Of a stretch of DNA of 5,625 bases, positions 1 to 4,934 are shown piece by piece. A model generated the notes under the pieces. That model was not told where the DNA came from. It saw nothing but the letters and a program-made list of their open reading frames with translations, and ran no database searches. Origin of the DNA: Anaerolineaceae bacterium UBA4781 (GTDB taxonomy: Bacteria > Chloroflexota > Anaerolineae > Anaerolineales > Anaerolineaceae); the NCBI GenBank assembly GCA_002403105.1, contig DHHD01000030.1, positions 1 through 5,625 on the forward strand. Direction: 5' to 3'. Numbering within the stretch: position 1 is the first letter of the stretch; each line of letters opens with the position of its first letter. The translations under genes were made by a program, and so were the position numbers.

Positions 1-833
1 GTTATTACATCGCTCTTGTACTGCGGTATGTACTGCTGCTTTTAATCGCGGCTGTTTCGCTGATGCCTTTCTTTCTAGCCTTCACCGGTACATTCAAGAC
101 CAATGCCGAGATCATTGCGTTCCCACCAAAAGTTATGCCAGAAAATTGGTTGTATGAAAATTGGGTGAAAGTCTGGAACACAGATATTGGCAGCGGGGGA
201 ACATTCCCGCGCTGGCTATTCAACACTGCCTTTCTCTCTGTAACAGTTGCATCGCTGCAGGTCATTTGTTGTTCGATGGCAGCCTATGCATTCGCCCGTC
301 TGAATTTTCCTGGAAAAAATTCGACCTTTAATTTTATGCTGGCGACCATGATGATCCCCGGCGCGGTGACACTCATCCCTGCATACGTACTGATGTCGAA
401 ACTGGATCTCATCAATACCTACTGGGCATTGATCATCCCCAACGCAGTGGGAGCCAGCGGCATCTTCATGCTAACGCAATATTTCAAATCCATTCCCATT
501 GATCTGGAAGAAGCAGCCGTGATCGATGGTGCCAGCCATATGAAGATATTTACGAATGTGATCTTGCCTTTAGCGAAGCCGGCGCTTTTGACAGTTTTCA
601 TCCTGCAATTCCAGGGGATGTGGAATGCCTTCTTGCAACCTCTTTTGTATGAAAATTCTCCGGATATGTATGTGCTGAATGTGGCTTTGAGTATTTTTAA
701 ACAACAGTATAAAGCGCAGTGGAACCTGACGTTGGTGGGTGCCATGTTCAATGCTATTCCGGTTCTAATCCTGTTCTTCATTTTCAGCCGGTATTATATT
801 GAAGGTGTTTCCTATACCGGTGTAAAAGGGTAG
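1..833 (+). CDS. Carbohydrate ABC transporter permease, MalG/AraQ type (5' end outside window)
   Basis: Inner-membrane permease subunit of a sugar-uptake ABC importer, expected to work with a second permease, a solute-binding protein and an ATPase, none of them in the window. The reading frame is open from base 3 and gives 276 visible residues. Family members are about 275-300 residues long, so only a short N-terminus is missing; the internal ATG at 63 lies at the end of the first membrane helix and is not the true start. The diagnostic EAA loop is clear at about bases 507-590: EEAAVIDGAS, then ILPLAKPAL, which contacts the ATPase. Hydrophobic helices flank it, and the periplasmic loop after helix 1 (FKTNAEI, then PENWLYENW) is typical of the MalG branch. 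The next gene starts 7 bases after the stop, so they are co-transcribed. The family is certain. The sugar is not readable, but the esterase downstream suggests plant-derived oligosaccharides. Confidence 0.93.
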   Translation, partial: YYIALVLRYVLLLLIAAVSLMPFFLAFTGTFKTNAEIIAFPPKVMPENWLYENWVKVWNTDIGSGGTFPRWLFNTAFLSVTVASLQVICCSMAAYAFARLNFPGKNSTFNFMLATMMIPGAVTLIPAYVLMSKLDLINTYWALIIPNAVGASGIFMLTQYFKSIPIDLEEAAVIDGASHMKIFTNVILPLAKPALLTVFILQFQGMWNAFLQPLLYENSPDMYVLNVALSIFKQQYKAQWNLTLVGAMFNAIPVLILFFIFSRYYIEGVSYTGVKG

Positions 834-840
834 ATCTGCC

Positions 841-1506
841 ATGCAGCAAACTGGAACGGACCGACCTGCATTAATTGAGGAGTTTGGCTCGGTATTTCGT
901 ATTATTAAACAATCTCTGCAAGATATCTGGGAAGATATCTGGTCCGTGCTGGTCATTAACCTGGTATGGACGTTATGTGTTTTGACGATCGTCCCCGGTC
1001 CGCCAGCCACACTGGCTCTTTTTAAATATGCCAACCGTATGGCGCATGGGGAAATTGTGGATATAAAAGACTTTTTCAAAGAGTTCAAGCAATTCTGGAA
1101 GCCTGGCTGGCGTTGGGGAGCGATTAATCTTTTTGTCCTTGTTGTTTTTGTGGGGGATATTTTGCTCAGCAATCAAAAGAATATAGGCGCATCAACCTAT
1201 CTCTATGTGCAAAGTTTTTATATTGCTCTATTGGTGGTGTGGCTGCTGCTGCAAACCCATGTGCTGGCTTTTATGATCGAGCAGGAACAGCCAGGTGTGA
1301 AAAATGCGTTTCTTAATTCCAGCGTGATGCTGGGTAAAAACTTTATCTTTGCTATTGCTTATAATCTTGAGCTGATTCTTACCATATTGATCGGTACTGT
1401 ATTGTTCATGTTTATCTTTGCCATCGGGGGAGTGCTGCTGGCGGATGTTGGAAACCGGGCGGTGTTGTTCAATTTGGAGCGCAATAAAACGCATGCCGCA
1501 GTATAG
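841..1506 (+). CDS. YesL/DUF624 family membrane protein
   Basis: Integral membrane protein of 221 residues with no established biochemical function. Homologues of Bacillus YesL are repeatedly found beside sugar ABC permeases, which is the arrangement here. Visible features are a hydrophobic helix at about residues 33-51 running into the family signature PGPPATLALF (52-61), further helices at about 93-109 and 123-146, and a long hydrophobic stretch at about 167-200 that may hold one or two helices. The C-terminus is short and basic. The ATG lies 7 bases after the permease stop. The nearest ribosome-binding candidate, AAAGGG at 825-830, overlaps the end of the permease gene at a rather long 10-base spacing, so translational coupling is likely. 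A role as accessory or assembly factor for the transporter is inferred from position only. Confidence 0.82.
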   Translation: MQQTGTDRPALIEEFGSVFRIIKQSLQDIWEDIWSVLVINLVWTLCVLTIVPGPPATLALFKYANRMAHGEIVDIKDFFKEFKQFWKPGWRWGAINLFVLVVFVGDILLSNQKNIGASTYLYVQSFYIALLVVWLLLQTHVLAFMIEQEQPGVKNAFLNSSVMLGKNFIFAIAYNLELILTILIGTVLFMFIFAIGGVLLADVGNRAVLFNLERNKTHAAV

Positions 1507-1613
1507 ATTTATATTGCAATTTTTCTTTTTTTATTCCCTGAGCTAAATAATATGATCCAACTTGGGAGTTTTTTGATTCTGATATTAAAATAATACTAAA
1601 GAAGGGTATTAAA
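1507..1613 (+). promoter_or_regulatory. AT-rich leader of the esterase gene with possible promoter and RBS hairpin
   Basis: This 107-base gap is AT-rich and has no clear terminator: a T-rich stretch at about 1518-1532 has no stem before it. A weak promoter can be drawn as TTGGGA (1562-1567), 18 bases, TAAAAT (1586-1591). The ribosome-binding site GAAGGG (1601-1606) sits 7 bases before the ATG at 1614. TAATAC (1591-1596) can pair with GTATTA (1606-1611), placing most of the site in a 9-base loop. The same TAATA can instead pair with TATTA at 1583-1587. The esterase may be read from the upstream operon, from this weak promoter, or from both. Confidence 0.3.
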
Positions 1614-2585
1614 ATGCCGCTTACATTTGATCTTCCATTTGAACAACTTCAAACCTACTCCGGAACCAATCCCCGCCCGGCTGATTTTGACCGGTTTTGG
1701 GCTAAGGGTTTGACGGAAATGCGAGCGATCGATCCACAGGTTGAACTCATTCCAGCAGAATTCCAGGTGCCGGGGGTTGAGTGCCTGCACCTTTATTTCA
1801 CAGGGGTGGATGGAGCGCGAGTGCATGCCAAACTTCTCCGTCCCAGACAGATATCGTCGCCCTGCCCTGCGATCCTTTTATTTCATGGGTATTCATGCAA
1901 TTCGAGCGACTGGTCATATAAGCTGAGTTATGTTTCTCAAGGGTATATTGTCGCCGCACTGGATTGTCGCGGGCAGGGAGGATTGTCGGAAGACTGCGGA
2001 GGGGTACGTGGAAACACGCTGCACGGGCATATCATCCGCGGTTTGGACGATGCAGTATCTAGTAAGCCAGAAAAGCTTCTCTTTCGAAATATCTTTCTGG
2101 ATACGGCACAACTGGCAAAGATCATTATGGGAATGCCTGAAGTAGATATTGACCGAGTTTTTGCCACAGGAGCCAGCCAGGGGGGTGCTCTGACAGTGGC
2201 ATGTGCAGCATTGGAGCCGCGCATAAAACGCATCGCTCCCATCTATCCTTTCCTCAGCGATTACAAACGGGTTTGGATGATGGATCAAGCCAAAGATGCG
2301 TATGTTGAACTGCAGGAATATTTCCGCCGTTTTGATCCGCAGCATACTCGCGAAGAGGATATCTTTGAACAACTCGGTTACATTGATATCCAGCATCTAG
2401 CCGCCCGTATTCGAGCGGATGTGCTGTGGGGTATCGGTCTCATGGATACGGTATGCCCACCGTCTTCTCAATTCGCTGCCTATAATAAAATTGTTTCCAG
2501 TAAAAGGATGGCAGTCTTCCCTGATTTTGGACATGAAGAATTACCCGGGCTCAGCGACCAGATCATGCAATTTATGCTGAAATAA
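1614..2585 (+). CDS. axeA: CE7 acetylxylan esterase / cephalosporin-C deacetylase
   Basis: Serine hydrolase of carbohydrate esterase family 7 (AXE1/Cah), which removes O-acetyl groups from short xylo-oligosaccharides and other small acetyl esters, usually in the cytoplasm as a hexamer. At 323 residues it has the usual family length and is complete. The N-terminal family motif is PADFDRFW (22-29). The alpha/beta-hydrolase core shows HGY (91-93, oxyanion region), RGQGG (119-123), the nucleophile elbow GASQGG with Ser188, the acid in GLMDTVCPP (Asp278) and the catalytic His307 in FGHEE. All match the known CE7 triad in order and spacing. No signal peptide is visible, consistent with deacetylating oligosaccharides after import by the transporter upstream. 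The start is fixed by GAAGGG 7 bases before the ATG. The symbol is by family; cah would be equally valid. Confidence 0.95.
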   Translation: MPLTFDLPFEQLQTYSGTNPRPADFDRFWAKGLTEMRAIDPQVELIPAEFQVPGVECLHLYFTGVDGARVHAKLLRPRQISSPCPAILLFHGYSCNSSDWSYKLSYVSQGYIVAALDCRGQGGLSEDCGGVRGNTLHGHIIRGLDDAVSSKPEKLLFRNIFLDTAQLAKIIMGMPEVDIDRVFATGASQGGALTVACAALEPRIKRIAPIYPFLSDYKRVWMMDQAKDAYVELQEYFRRFDPQHTREEDIFEQLGYIDIQHLAARIRADVLWGIGLMDTVCPPSSQFAAYNKIVSSKRMAVFPDFGHEELPGLSDQIMQFMLK

Positions 2586-2615
2586 AAATAGAACCGTGGA
2601 AACAATAAATAATCC

Positions 2616-2639
2616 AATCTCAACAGGAAGGATGAGATT
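2616..2639 (+). other. Stem-loop after the esterase gene
   Basis: AATCTCA (2616-2622) and TGAGATT (2633-2639) form a perfect 7-bp stem around a 10-base purine-rich loop, 30 bases after the esterase stop. No T run follows, so it is not a convincing intrinsic terminator; an mRNA 3'-end stabiliser or chance are equally possible. Nothing else is evident between the esterase stop and the tRNA promoter. Confidence 0.3.
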
Positions 2640-2665
2640 CAAAATAGCCCTGCTGTGAGCTTTGC

Positions 2666-2694
2666 TTGACGCATGGCGCTGCTCATGGTAAACT
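2666..2694 (+). promoter_or_regulatory. Promoter of the tRNA-fMet gene
   Basis: TTGACG (2666-2671) is separated by 17 bases from TAAACT (2689-2694), which is preceded by TG at 2686-2687 as in an extended -10. Transcription would begin near 2701, only about 6 bases before the mature tRNA. The position and fit indicate that the tRNA is a separate transcription unit, not the tail of the esterase message. Confidence 0.65.
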
Positions 2695-2706
2695 TGCTTC
2701 TCACAT

Positions 2707-2778
2707 TGCGGGGTAGAGCAGTGGCAGCTCGTCAGGCTCATAACCTGGAGGTCAGTGGTTCGAATCCACTCCCCGCTA
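2707..2778 (+). tRNA. tRNA-fMet (CAT), initiator
   Basis: A complete cloverleaf folds here: acceptor strands 2707-2713 and 2771-2777, D stem GAGC/GCTC, anticodon arm with loop CTCATAA (anticodon CAT at 2739-2741), T arm AGTGG/CCACT with loop TTCGAAT, and discriminator A at 2778. Initiator identity rests on two marks: no Watson-Crick pair at 1:72 (T facing T) and A11:T24 in the D stem. The anticodon stem has only two of the usual three consecutive G:C pairs above the loop, with A29:T41 at the third, and a T:G pair at its base. CC follows the discriminator but the next base is T, so the 3' terminal A is not encoded and must be added by the CCA-adding enzyme. Its own promoter and terminator flank it. 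Confidence 0.95.
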
Positions 2779-2781
2779 CCT

Positions 2782-2813
2782 AAATAACCAACCGAAAAGG
2801 TTGGTTATTTTTT
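2782..2813 (+). terminator. Rho-independent terminator of tRNA-fMet
   Basis: A perfect 12-bp stem (2782-2793 with 2799-2810) closes a GAAAA loop and runs into six T (2808-2813). It starts 3 bases after the discriminator base. On the opposite strand the hairpin is followed by only three T, so it would be at best a weak stop for the convergent immunity-type gene. Confidence 0.9.
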
Positions 2814-2863
2814 AAATCACTATATGTGCTTTCTGAAAAAAAGCGAATTGGAACCGGTAAACT

Positions 2864-3394
2864 TCAGGGAAAAAGCGACCAAAGTCTCTGGTTGCGCTGT
2901 TCTTCATCAGATATCACCAGTTCGCGGATTGCTTCGGGGAGCTGTTCATGCTGCCAGTGAATTTCCTTTTTGCGTGTTTGTTCCACCTCATCCTTCGGAA
3001 CCGTTGAACAAACTGCCCGGATGGCAAAAGCTGCGGCACCCAATTCGTGGTCTGCCATGTGCGCGGTTGCAACAGCATGCCCGGCGGAACGGGCGACAAA
3101 ATGGGCGGCGTTCTCTTTTACTTCTCTGGCAGCGGCGTGTGCTGCATACGCGGCGTGGCGGGCTTTCAGGACGGTTGCTTTTCCATCCGCCCAAGCGCGC
3201 GCAGTTTCGATTGCCTTTCGGGGTCTATCGTCATGGGGATATTTCGAGGCGAACAGGGGAAGGACGTGCTCGGCACAGTCCGCCGCCCAGCGCGCCAGCA
3301 GACGATGATGTGCATCATCCAATAATCCCCCACGATGAACTGTCACAAAACGGATATCACGGCTTCCTTTGTAGGGGGTAACTTTCGGTGTCAT
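2864..3394 (-). CDS. Imm-5-like putative immunity protein
   Basis: Small alanine-rich, mostly helical cytoplasmic protein recognised as the Imm-5-like putative immunity family, known from polymorphic-toxin loci by genomic association. Seen in order: FVTVHRGGLLDDAHH near the N-terminus, WAADCAEHVLPLF, the DDRPRKAIETARAW block, AHAAAR, the strongest signature AGHAVATAHMADHELGAAAF, and a C-terminal RNQRLWSLF. The length, 176 residues, is normal and no key block is missing. I start it at the ATG at 3394 because GAGGA (3399-3403 on this strand) precedes it at 4 bases; the in-frame ATG at 3409 lacks a ribosome site and would sit on the likely transcription start. No toxin gene is adjacent: it faces the tRNA unit convergently and padR divergently. 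The family is fairly sure; actual immunity function here is inferred and unproven. Confidence 0.82.
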   Translation of the reverse strand: MTPKVTPYKGSRDIRFVTVHRGGLLDDAHHRLLARWAADCAEHVLPLFASKYPHDDRPRKAIETARAWADGKATVLKARHAAYAAHAAAREVKENAAHFVARSAGHAVATAHMADHELGAAAFAIRAVCSTVPKDEVEQTRKKEIHWQHEQLPEAIRELVISDEEQRNQRLWSLFP

Positions 3395-3398
3395 CAAT

Positions 3399-3403
3399 TC
3401 CTC
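3399..3403 (-). promoter_or_regulatory. RBS that decides the start of the Imm-5-like gene
   Basis: GAGGA on the minus strand lies 4 bases before the ATG at 3394-3392. The alternative ATG at 3409-3407 is preceded only by an A-rich stretch, so this site favours the shorter protein. Confidence 0.6.
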
Positions 3404-3414
3404 ATCCATTTTTC

Positions 3415-3420
3415 ATTATA
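3415..3420 (-). promoter_or_regulatory. -10 box of the Imm-5-like gene promoter
   Basis: The minus strand reads a perfect TATAAT at 3420-3415. The expected start site is near 3408, giving a short leader that contains the GAGGA site. No good -35 hexamer is found 16-18 bases upstream, so the promoter may be weak or need an activator. Confidence 0.45.
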
Positions 3421-3450
3421 GGTCAAGTGGAATGAATAAAGGATGGAAAA

Positions 3451-3460
3451 ACTGTACAGT
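3451..3460. promoter_or_regulatory. Perfect palindrome ACTGTACAGT in the divergent control region
   Basis: This 10-base perfect palindrome lies between A-rich flanks midway between the immunity-type gene and padR. It is a reasonable operator candidate for either direction, about 30 bases upstream of the minus-strand -10 and about 30 bases upstream of the padR -35. I cannot assign a regulator. Confidence 0.35.
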
Positions 3461-3481
3461 AAAAATGAAGAGATCCAAAAT

Positions 3482-3499
3482 ACTTGAAAGACTTGACAG
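3482..3499 (+). repeat. Tandem 9-base repeat overlapping the padR -35
   Basis: ACTTGAAAG (3482-3490) is followed directly by ACTTGACAG (3491-3499), 8 of 9 bases identical. The second copy contains the -35 hexamer. It may be chance or a duplicated recognition site. Confidence 0.3.
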
Positions 3500-3522
3500 T
3501 TGTATATTCTAGAATTAGAATA
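3493..3522 (+). promoter_or_regulatory. padR promoter with overlapping operator-like dyad
   Basis: TTGACA (3493-3498), a 17-base spacer and TAGAAT (3516-3521) form a near-consensus sigma70 promoter, with a start near 3528 that leaves AAGGA (3532-3536) in the leader. A dyad TATTCTA/TAGAATA (3505-3511 and 3516-3522) with a 4-base centre covers the second half of the spacer and the -10 itself, and contains the 10-base palindrome ATTCTAGAAT (3506-3515). A repressor bound there would block RNA polymerase. PadR-family repressors commonly autoregulate through dyads in their own promoter, so PadR is the natural candidate. A second possible -10, TATAAT at 3524-3529, has only a poor -35. Confidence 0.65.
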
Positions 3523-3546
3523 CTATAATATAAGGATACAGACAAG

Positions 3547-4107
3547 ATGGCGCTTACGAACCCTGAACTGGTCATTTTAGGTCTGGTGGCTGAGAAACCA
3601 CAGTATGGCTACCAGATCGAACAAATGATCCTGCAGCGAGGAATGCGGGAATGGACGGATATCGGTTTTTCTTCGATTTATTACATTCTCAACAAACTGG
3701 AAAATAATGGATTTCTACACAGCGAGAAAATGATCGAGGGAGAGCGACCTGCGCGCAAAGTTTATACATTAACAGATTCTGGAAGATCGGAATATCAAGA
3801 AGCAGTCCGTATCCGGCTGGCATCTCCCCACCCCCGTTCCGATGAGTTTGATATTGGTCTGGCAAATCTGCTGGCGCTTGATAGGGGAGAACAATTGCAA
3901 GCTTTAACTTCCTATCAGACAACCCTACAAGCGAGACTTGTGCAGGTAAACGGGAAATATTGTATGGATGGAGGGGAGGAGCTAAATACAGCCGCCTATG
4001 AGTTATTTGGGCACTCCATTGCCATCCTGAGTGCAGAATTGGAATGGGTTACTGGTGCCATCGGTAGAATTTCAAAGGAACAATTACAAGAAAACATCCA
4101 GTCGTGA
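3547..4107 (+). CDS. PadR family transcriptional regulator
   Basis: Cytoplasmic DNA-binding repressor of 186 residues, normal for the PadR subfamily with a C-terminal alpha-helical dimerisation domain (Vir_act_alpha_C type). The winged helix-turn-helix spans about residues 1-85: LVAEKPQYGYQI (13-24), the recognition-helix region SSIYYILNKLENNGFL (42-57), and the wing RPARKVYTLTDSGR (67-80). The rest, about 95-186, is predicted helical and would supply the dimer interface. A PadR followed at once by a GyrI-like ligand-binding protein is a recurring pair thought to sense small lipophilic compounds. Here the second gene starts 39 bases after the stop. AAGGA (3532-3536) precedes the ATG by 10 bases, slightly long. 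A dyad over its own -10 suggests autorepression. The ligand and other target genes cannot be read from the sequence. Confidence 0.93.
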   Translation: MALTNPELVILGLVAEKPQYGYQIEQMILQRGMREWTDIGFSSIYYILNKLENNGFLHSEKMIEGERPARKVYTLTDSGRSEYQEAVRIRLASPHPRSDEFDIGLANLLALDRGEQLQALTSYQTTLQARLVQVNGKYCMDGGEELNTAAYELFGHSIAILSAELEWVTGAIGRISKEQLQENIQS

Positions 4108-4136
4108 AGGGTGTTGAAAAATGTATAAAAGAACCT

Positions 4137-4142
4137 GGAGGT
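4137..4142 (+). promoter_or_regulatory. RBS placing the GyrI-like start at 4147
   Basis: GGAGGT lies 4 bases before the ATG at 4147. The downstream in-frame ATG at 4227 has no comparable site, only a run of six C. Translation of this gene is therefore expected to begin at 4147, in a frame that ends at 4230. Confidence 0.8.
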
Positions 4143-4146
4143 AATC

Positions 4147-4760
4147 ATGGAAAAAATAGATTGGAAAAAAACATATAAGGATCTGTACTTTCCCCCTTCC
4201 GAACCGGTTGTTGTGGATGTCCCCCCATGAATTTTTTAATGATTGACGGTCATGGAGACCCGAATAAAGAAAAATCCTATCAAGAAGCGGTCGAAACGCT
4301 TTTCTCCTTATCCTATACGCTCAAGTTTGCGGTAAAGAAAGAAAAATGGATCGATTATAGCGTTTTCCCCTTGGAGGGGCTCTGGTGGGTAAAGGACATG
4401 CGCCAGTTCACCACGGATGATAAAGCAAGCTGGGATTGGACGATGATGATCGCACAACCTGAGGCAATCCACGAGGAATGGATAGAAAGTGCCAAAGAAC
4501 AAGTTTTGAAAAAGAAAAGCGATCTCGGTGCGATAGAAAAAGTAAGGTTTGAAGTGTATTCAGAAGGTCTTTCGGTGCAGCTTATGCACATCGGACCGTA
4601 TTCCGCAGAAGGTCCCAATGTCGCTCGCATCCATTCCTATATCCATGAAAACGGTTATGAAATTTCTGAAAAGCATCATGAGATCTATTTAAGCGACGTG
4701 CGGCGGAGCGCTCCTGAAAAACTGAAGACGGTCATCCGGCAGCCAATCTGCCTGGTTTGA
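4147..4760 (+). CDS. GyrI-like small-molecule-binding protein, interrupted by a -1 frameshift
   Basis: Soluble protein of the GyrI-like ligand-binding superfamily (COG4832-type stand-alone form), probably binding hydrophobic compounds together with the PadR regulator encoded just upstream. From the ATG at 4147, behind a strong GGAGG, 27 family-like residues are read (MEKIDWKKTYKDLYFPP..VVVDVPP) before a TGA at 4228-4230. The rest of the family sequence continues without a gap in the -1 frame from the ATG at 4227 for 177 residues: NFLMIDGHGDPN, PLEGLWW, EKVRFEVYSEGLSVQLMHIGPY and HHEIYLSDVRRSAPEKLKT. Joined, they give 204 residues, the usual length. The break lies in six C; seven would restore one frame. 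Explanations are a homopolymer error, a recent mutation, frameshifting on C_CCC_CCA, or restart at the ATG overlapping the stop. The family is sure; the expression state is open. Confidence 0.85.
4221..4230 (+). other. C-run slippery heptamer with overlapping stop and start (ATGA)
   Basis: In the upstream frame the codons are GTC CCC CCA TGA. The heptamer C_CCC_CCA (4221-4227) has the X_XXY_YYZ form that allows a -1 slip, after which ATG AAT follows and the GyrI-like frame is read on. The stop TGA (4228-4230) overlaps that ATG as ATGA, a layout also used for coupled re-initiation. No strong stimulatory hairpin or upstream Shine-Dalgarno stood out by eye. Confidence 0.5.
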
Positions 4761-4833
4761 TTTGCTTTGGATACCACAGTAAGAGCACCAAAATAGTGGA
4801 CAAGAGACCCACCACTGAGATTAATATCGTCAT
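4732..4833 (-). CDS. Putative 33-residue single-span membrane protein
   Basis: Unrecognised small ORF with unusually good expression signals. An ATG at 4833 follows GGAGG (4842-4838) at a 4-base spacing, and a promoter lies about 45 bases upstream. It encodes 33 residues: a short start (MT), a hydrophobic segment ILISVVGLLSTILVLLLW (residues 3-20), then YPKQIKPGR, a positively charged tail expected to stay in the cytoplasm. The last 29 bases overlap, tail-to-tail, the end of the convergent GyrI-like gene, so its mRNA would be antisense to that message. The size and shape fit small membrane proteins that act as transporter or enzyme subunits, and also hydrophobic type I toxins; nothing decides between them. 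No homologue is recognised, and chance is not excluded, but chance rarely supplies promoter, RBS and membrane helix together. Confidence 0.5.
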   Translation of the reverse strand: MTILISVVGLLSTILVLLLWYPKQIKPGRLAAG

Positions 4834-4877
4834 AGATCCTCCAGGTACGTTTTGTTGTAAGGGCTTTCAGGAATTGA

Positions 4878-4907
4878 AGTATAAGTAAATTTACCAAGAA
4901 TTTTCAA
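4878..4907 (-). promoter_or_regulatory. Promoter for the 33-residue ORF
   Basis: On the minus strand TTGAAA (4907-4902), 18 bases, then TATACT (4883-4878); each hexamer matches five of six consensus bases. The start would be near 4871, giving a leader of about 38 bases that ends in the GGAGG site. The stretch 4834-4934 otherwise holds only the stem-loop at 4917-4932. Confidence 0.5.
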
Positions 4908-4932
4908 AGAAAATTGATGGTTTTCCAACCAT
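4906..4932 (-). terminator. Weak terminator-like hairpin downstream of the 42-residue ORF
   Basis: Read on the minus strand, ATGGTT (4932-4927) pairs with AACCAT (4922-4917) around a GGAA tetraloop, followed by CAA and TTTTCTTT (4913-4906). It begins 2 bases after the stop of the short ORF and just before the next promoter, where a terminator would be expected. The stem is only 6 bp and half A:T, so efficiency would be low. Confidence 0.35.
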
Positions 4933-4934
4933 GT

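Noticed and set aside
2629..2658. Eight-codon ORF after AGGAAGG downstream of the esterase
   Set aside because: The RBS abuts the ATG with no spacer and the peptide is too short to support.
2740..2752. AACCTGGAGGT occurs both in the tRNA and before the GyrI-like gene
   Set aside because: One copy is the anticodon and variable region of the tRNA, the other contains a Shine-Dalgarno site; the match is best explained by chance.
2824..3381. Long plus-strand open frame opposite the Imm-5-like gene
   Set aside because: Its translation is rich in Arg, Pro and His with no family likeness, while the minus strand reads a clear known family over the same bases.
4786..4800. CACCAAAATAGTGGA resembling a transposon end
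   Set aside because: No matching inverted end, target duplication or transposase is visible; it is accounted for by codons of the 33-residue ORF.
4685..4897. Minus-strand 70-codon open frame across the end of the GyrI-like gene
   Set aside because: No ribosome site and no coherent composition; another frame of the same strand holds the 33-residue ORF with promoter and RBS.
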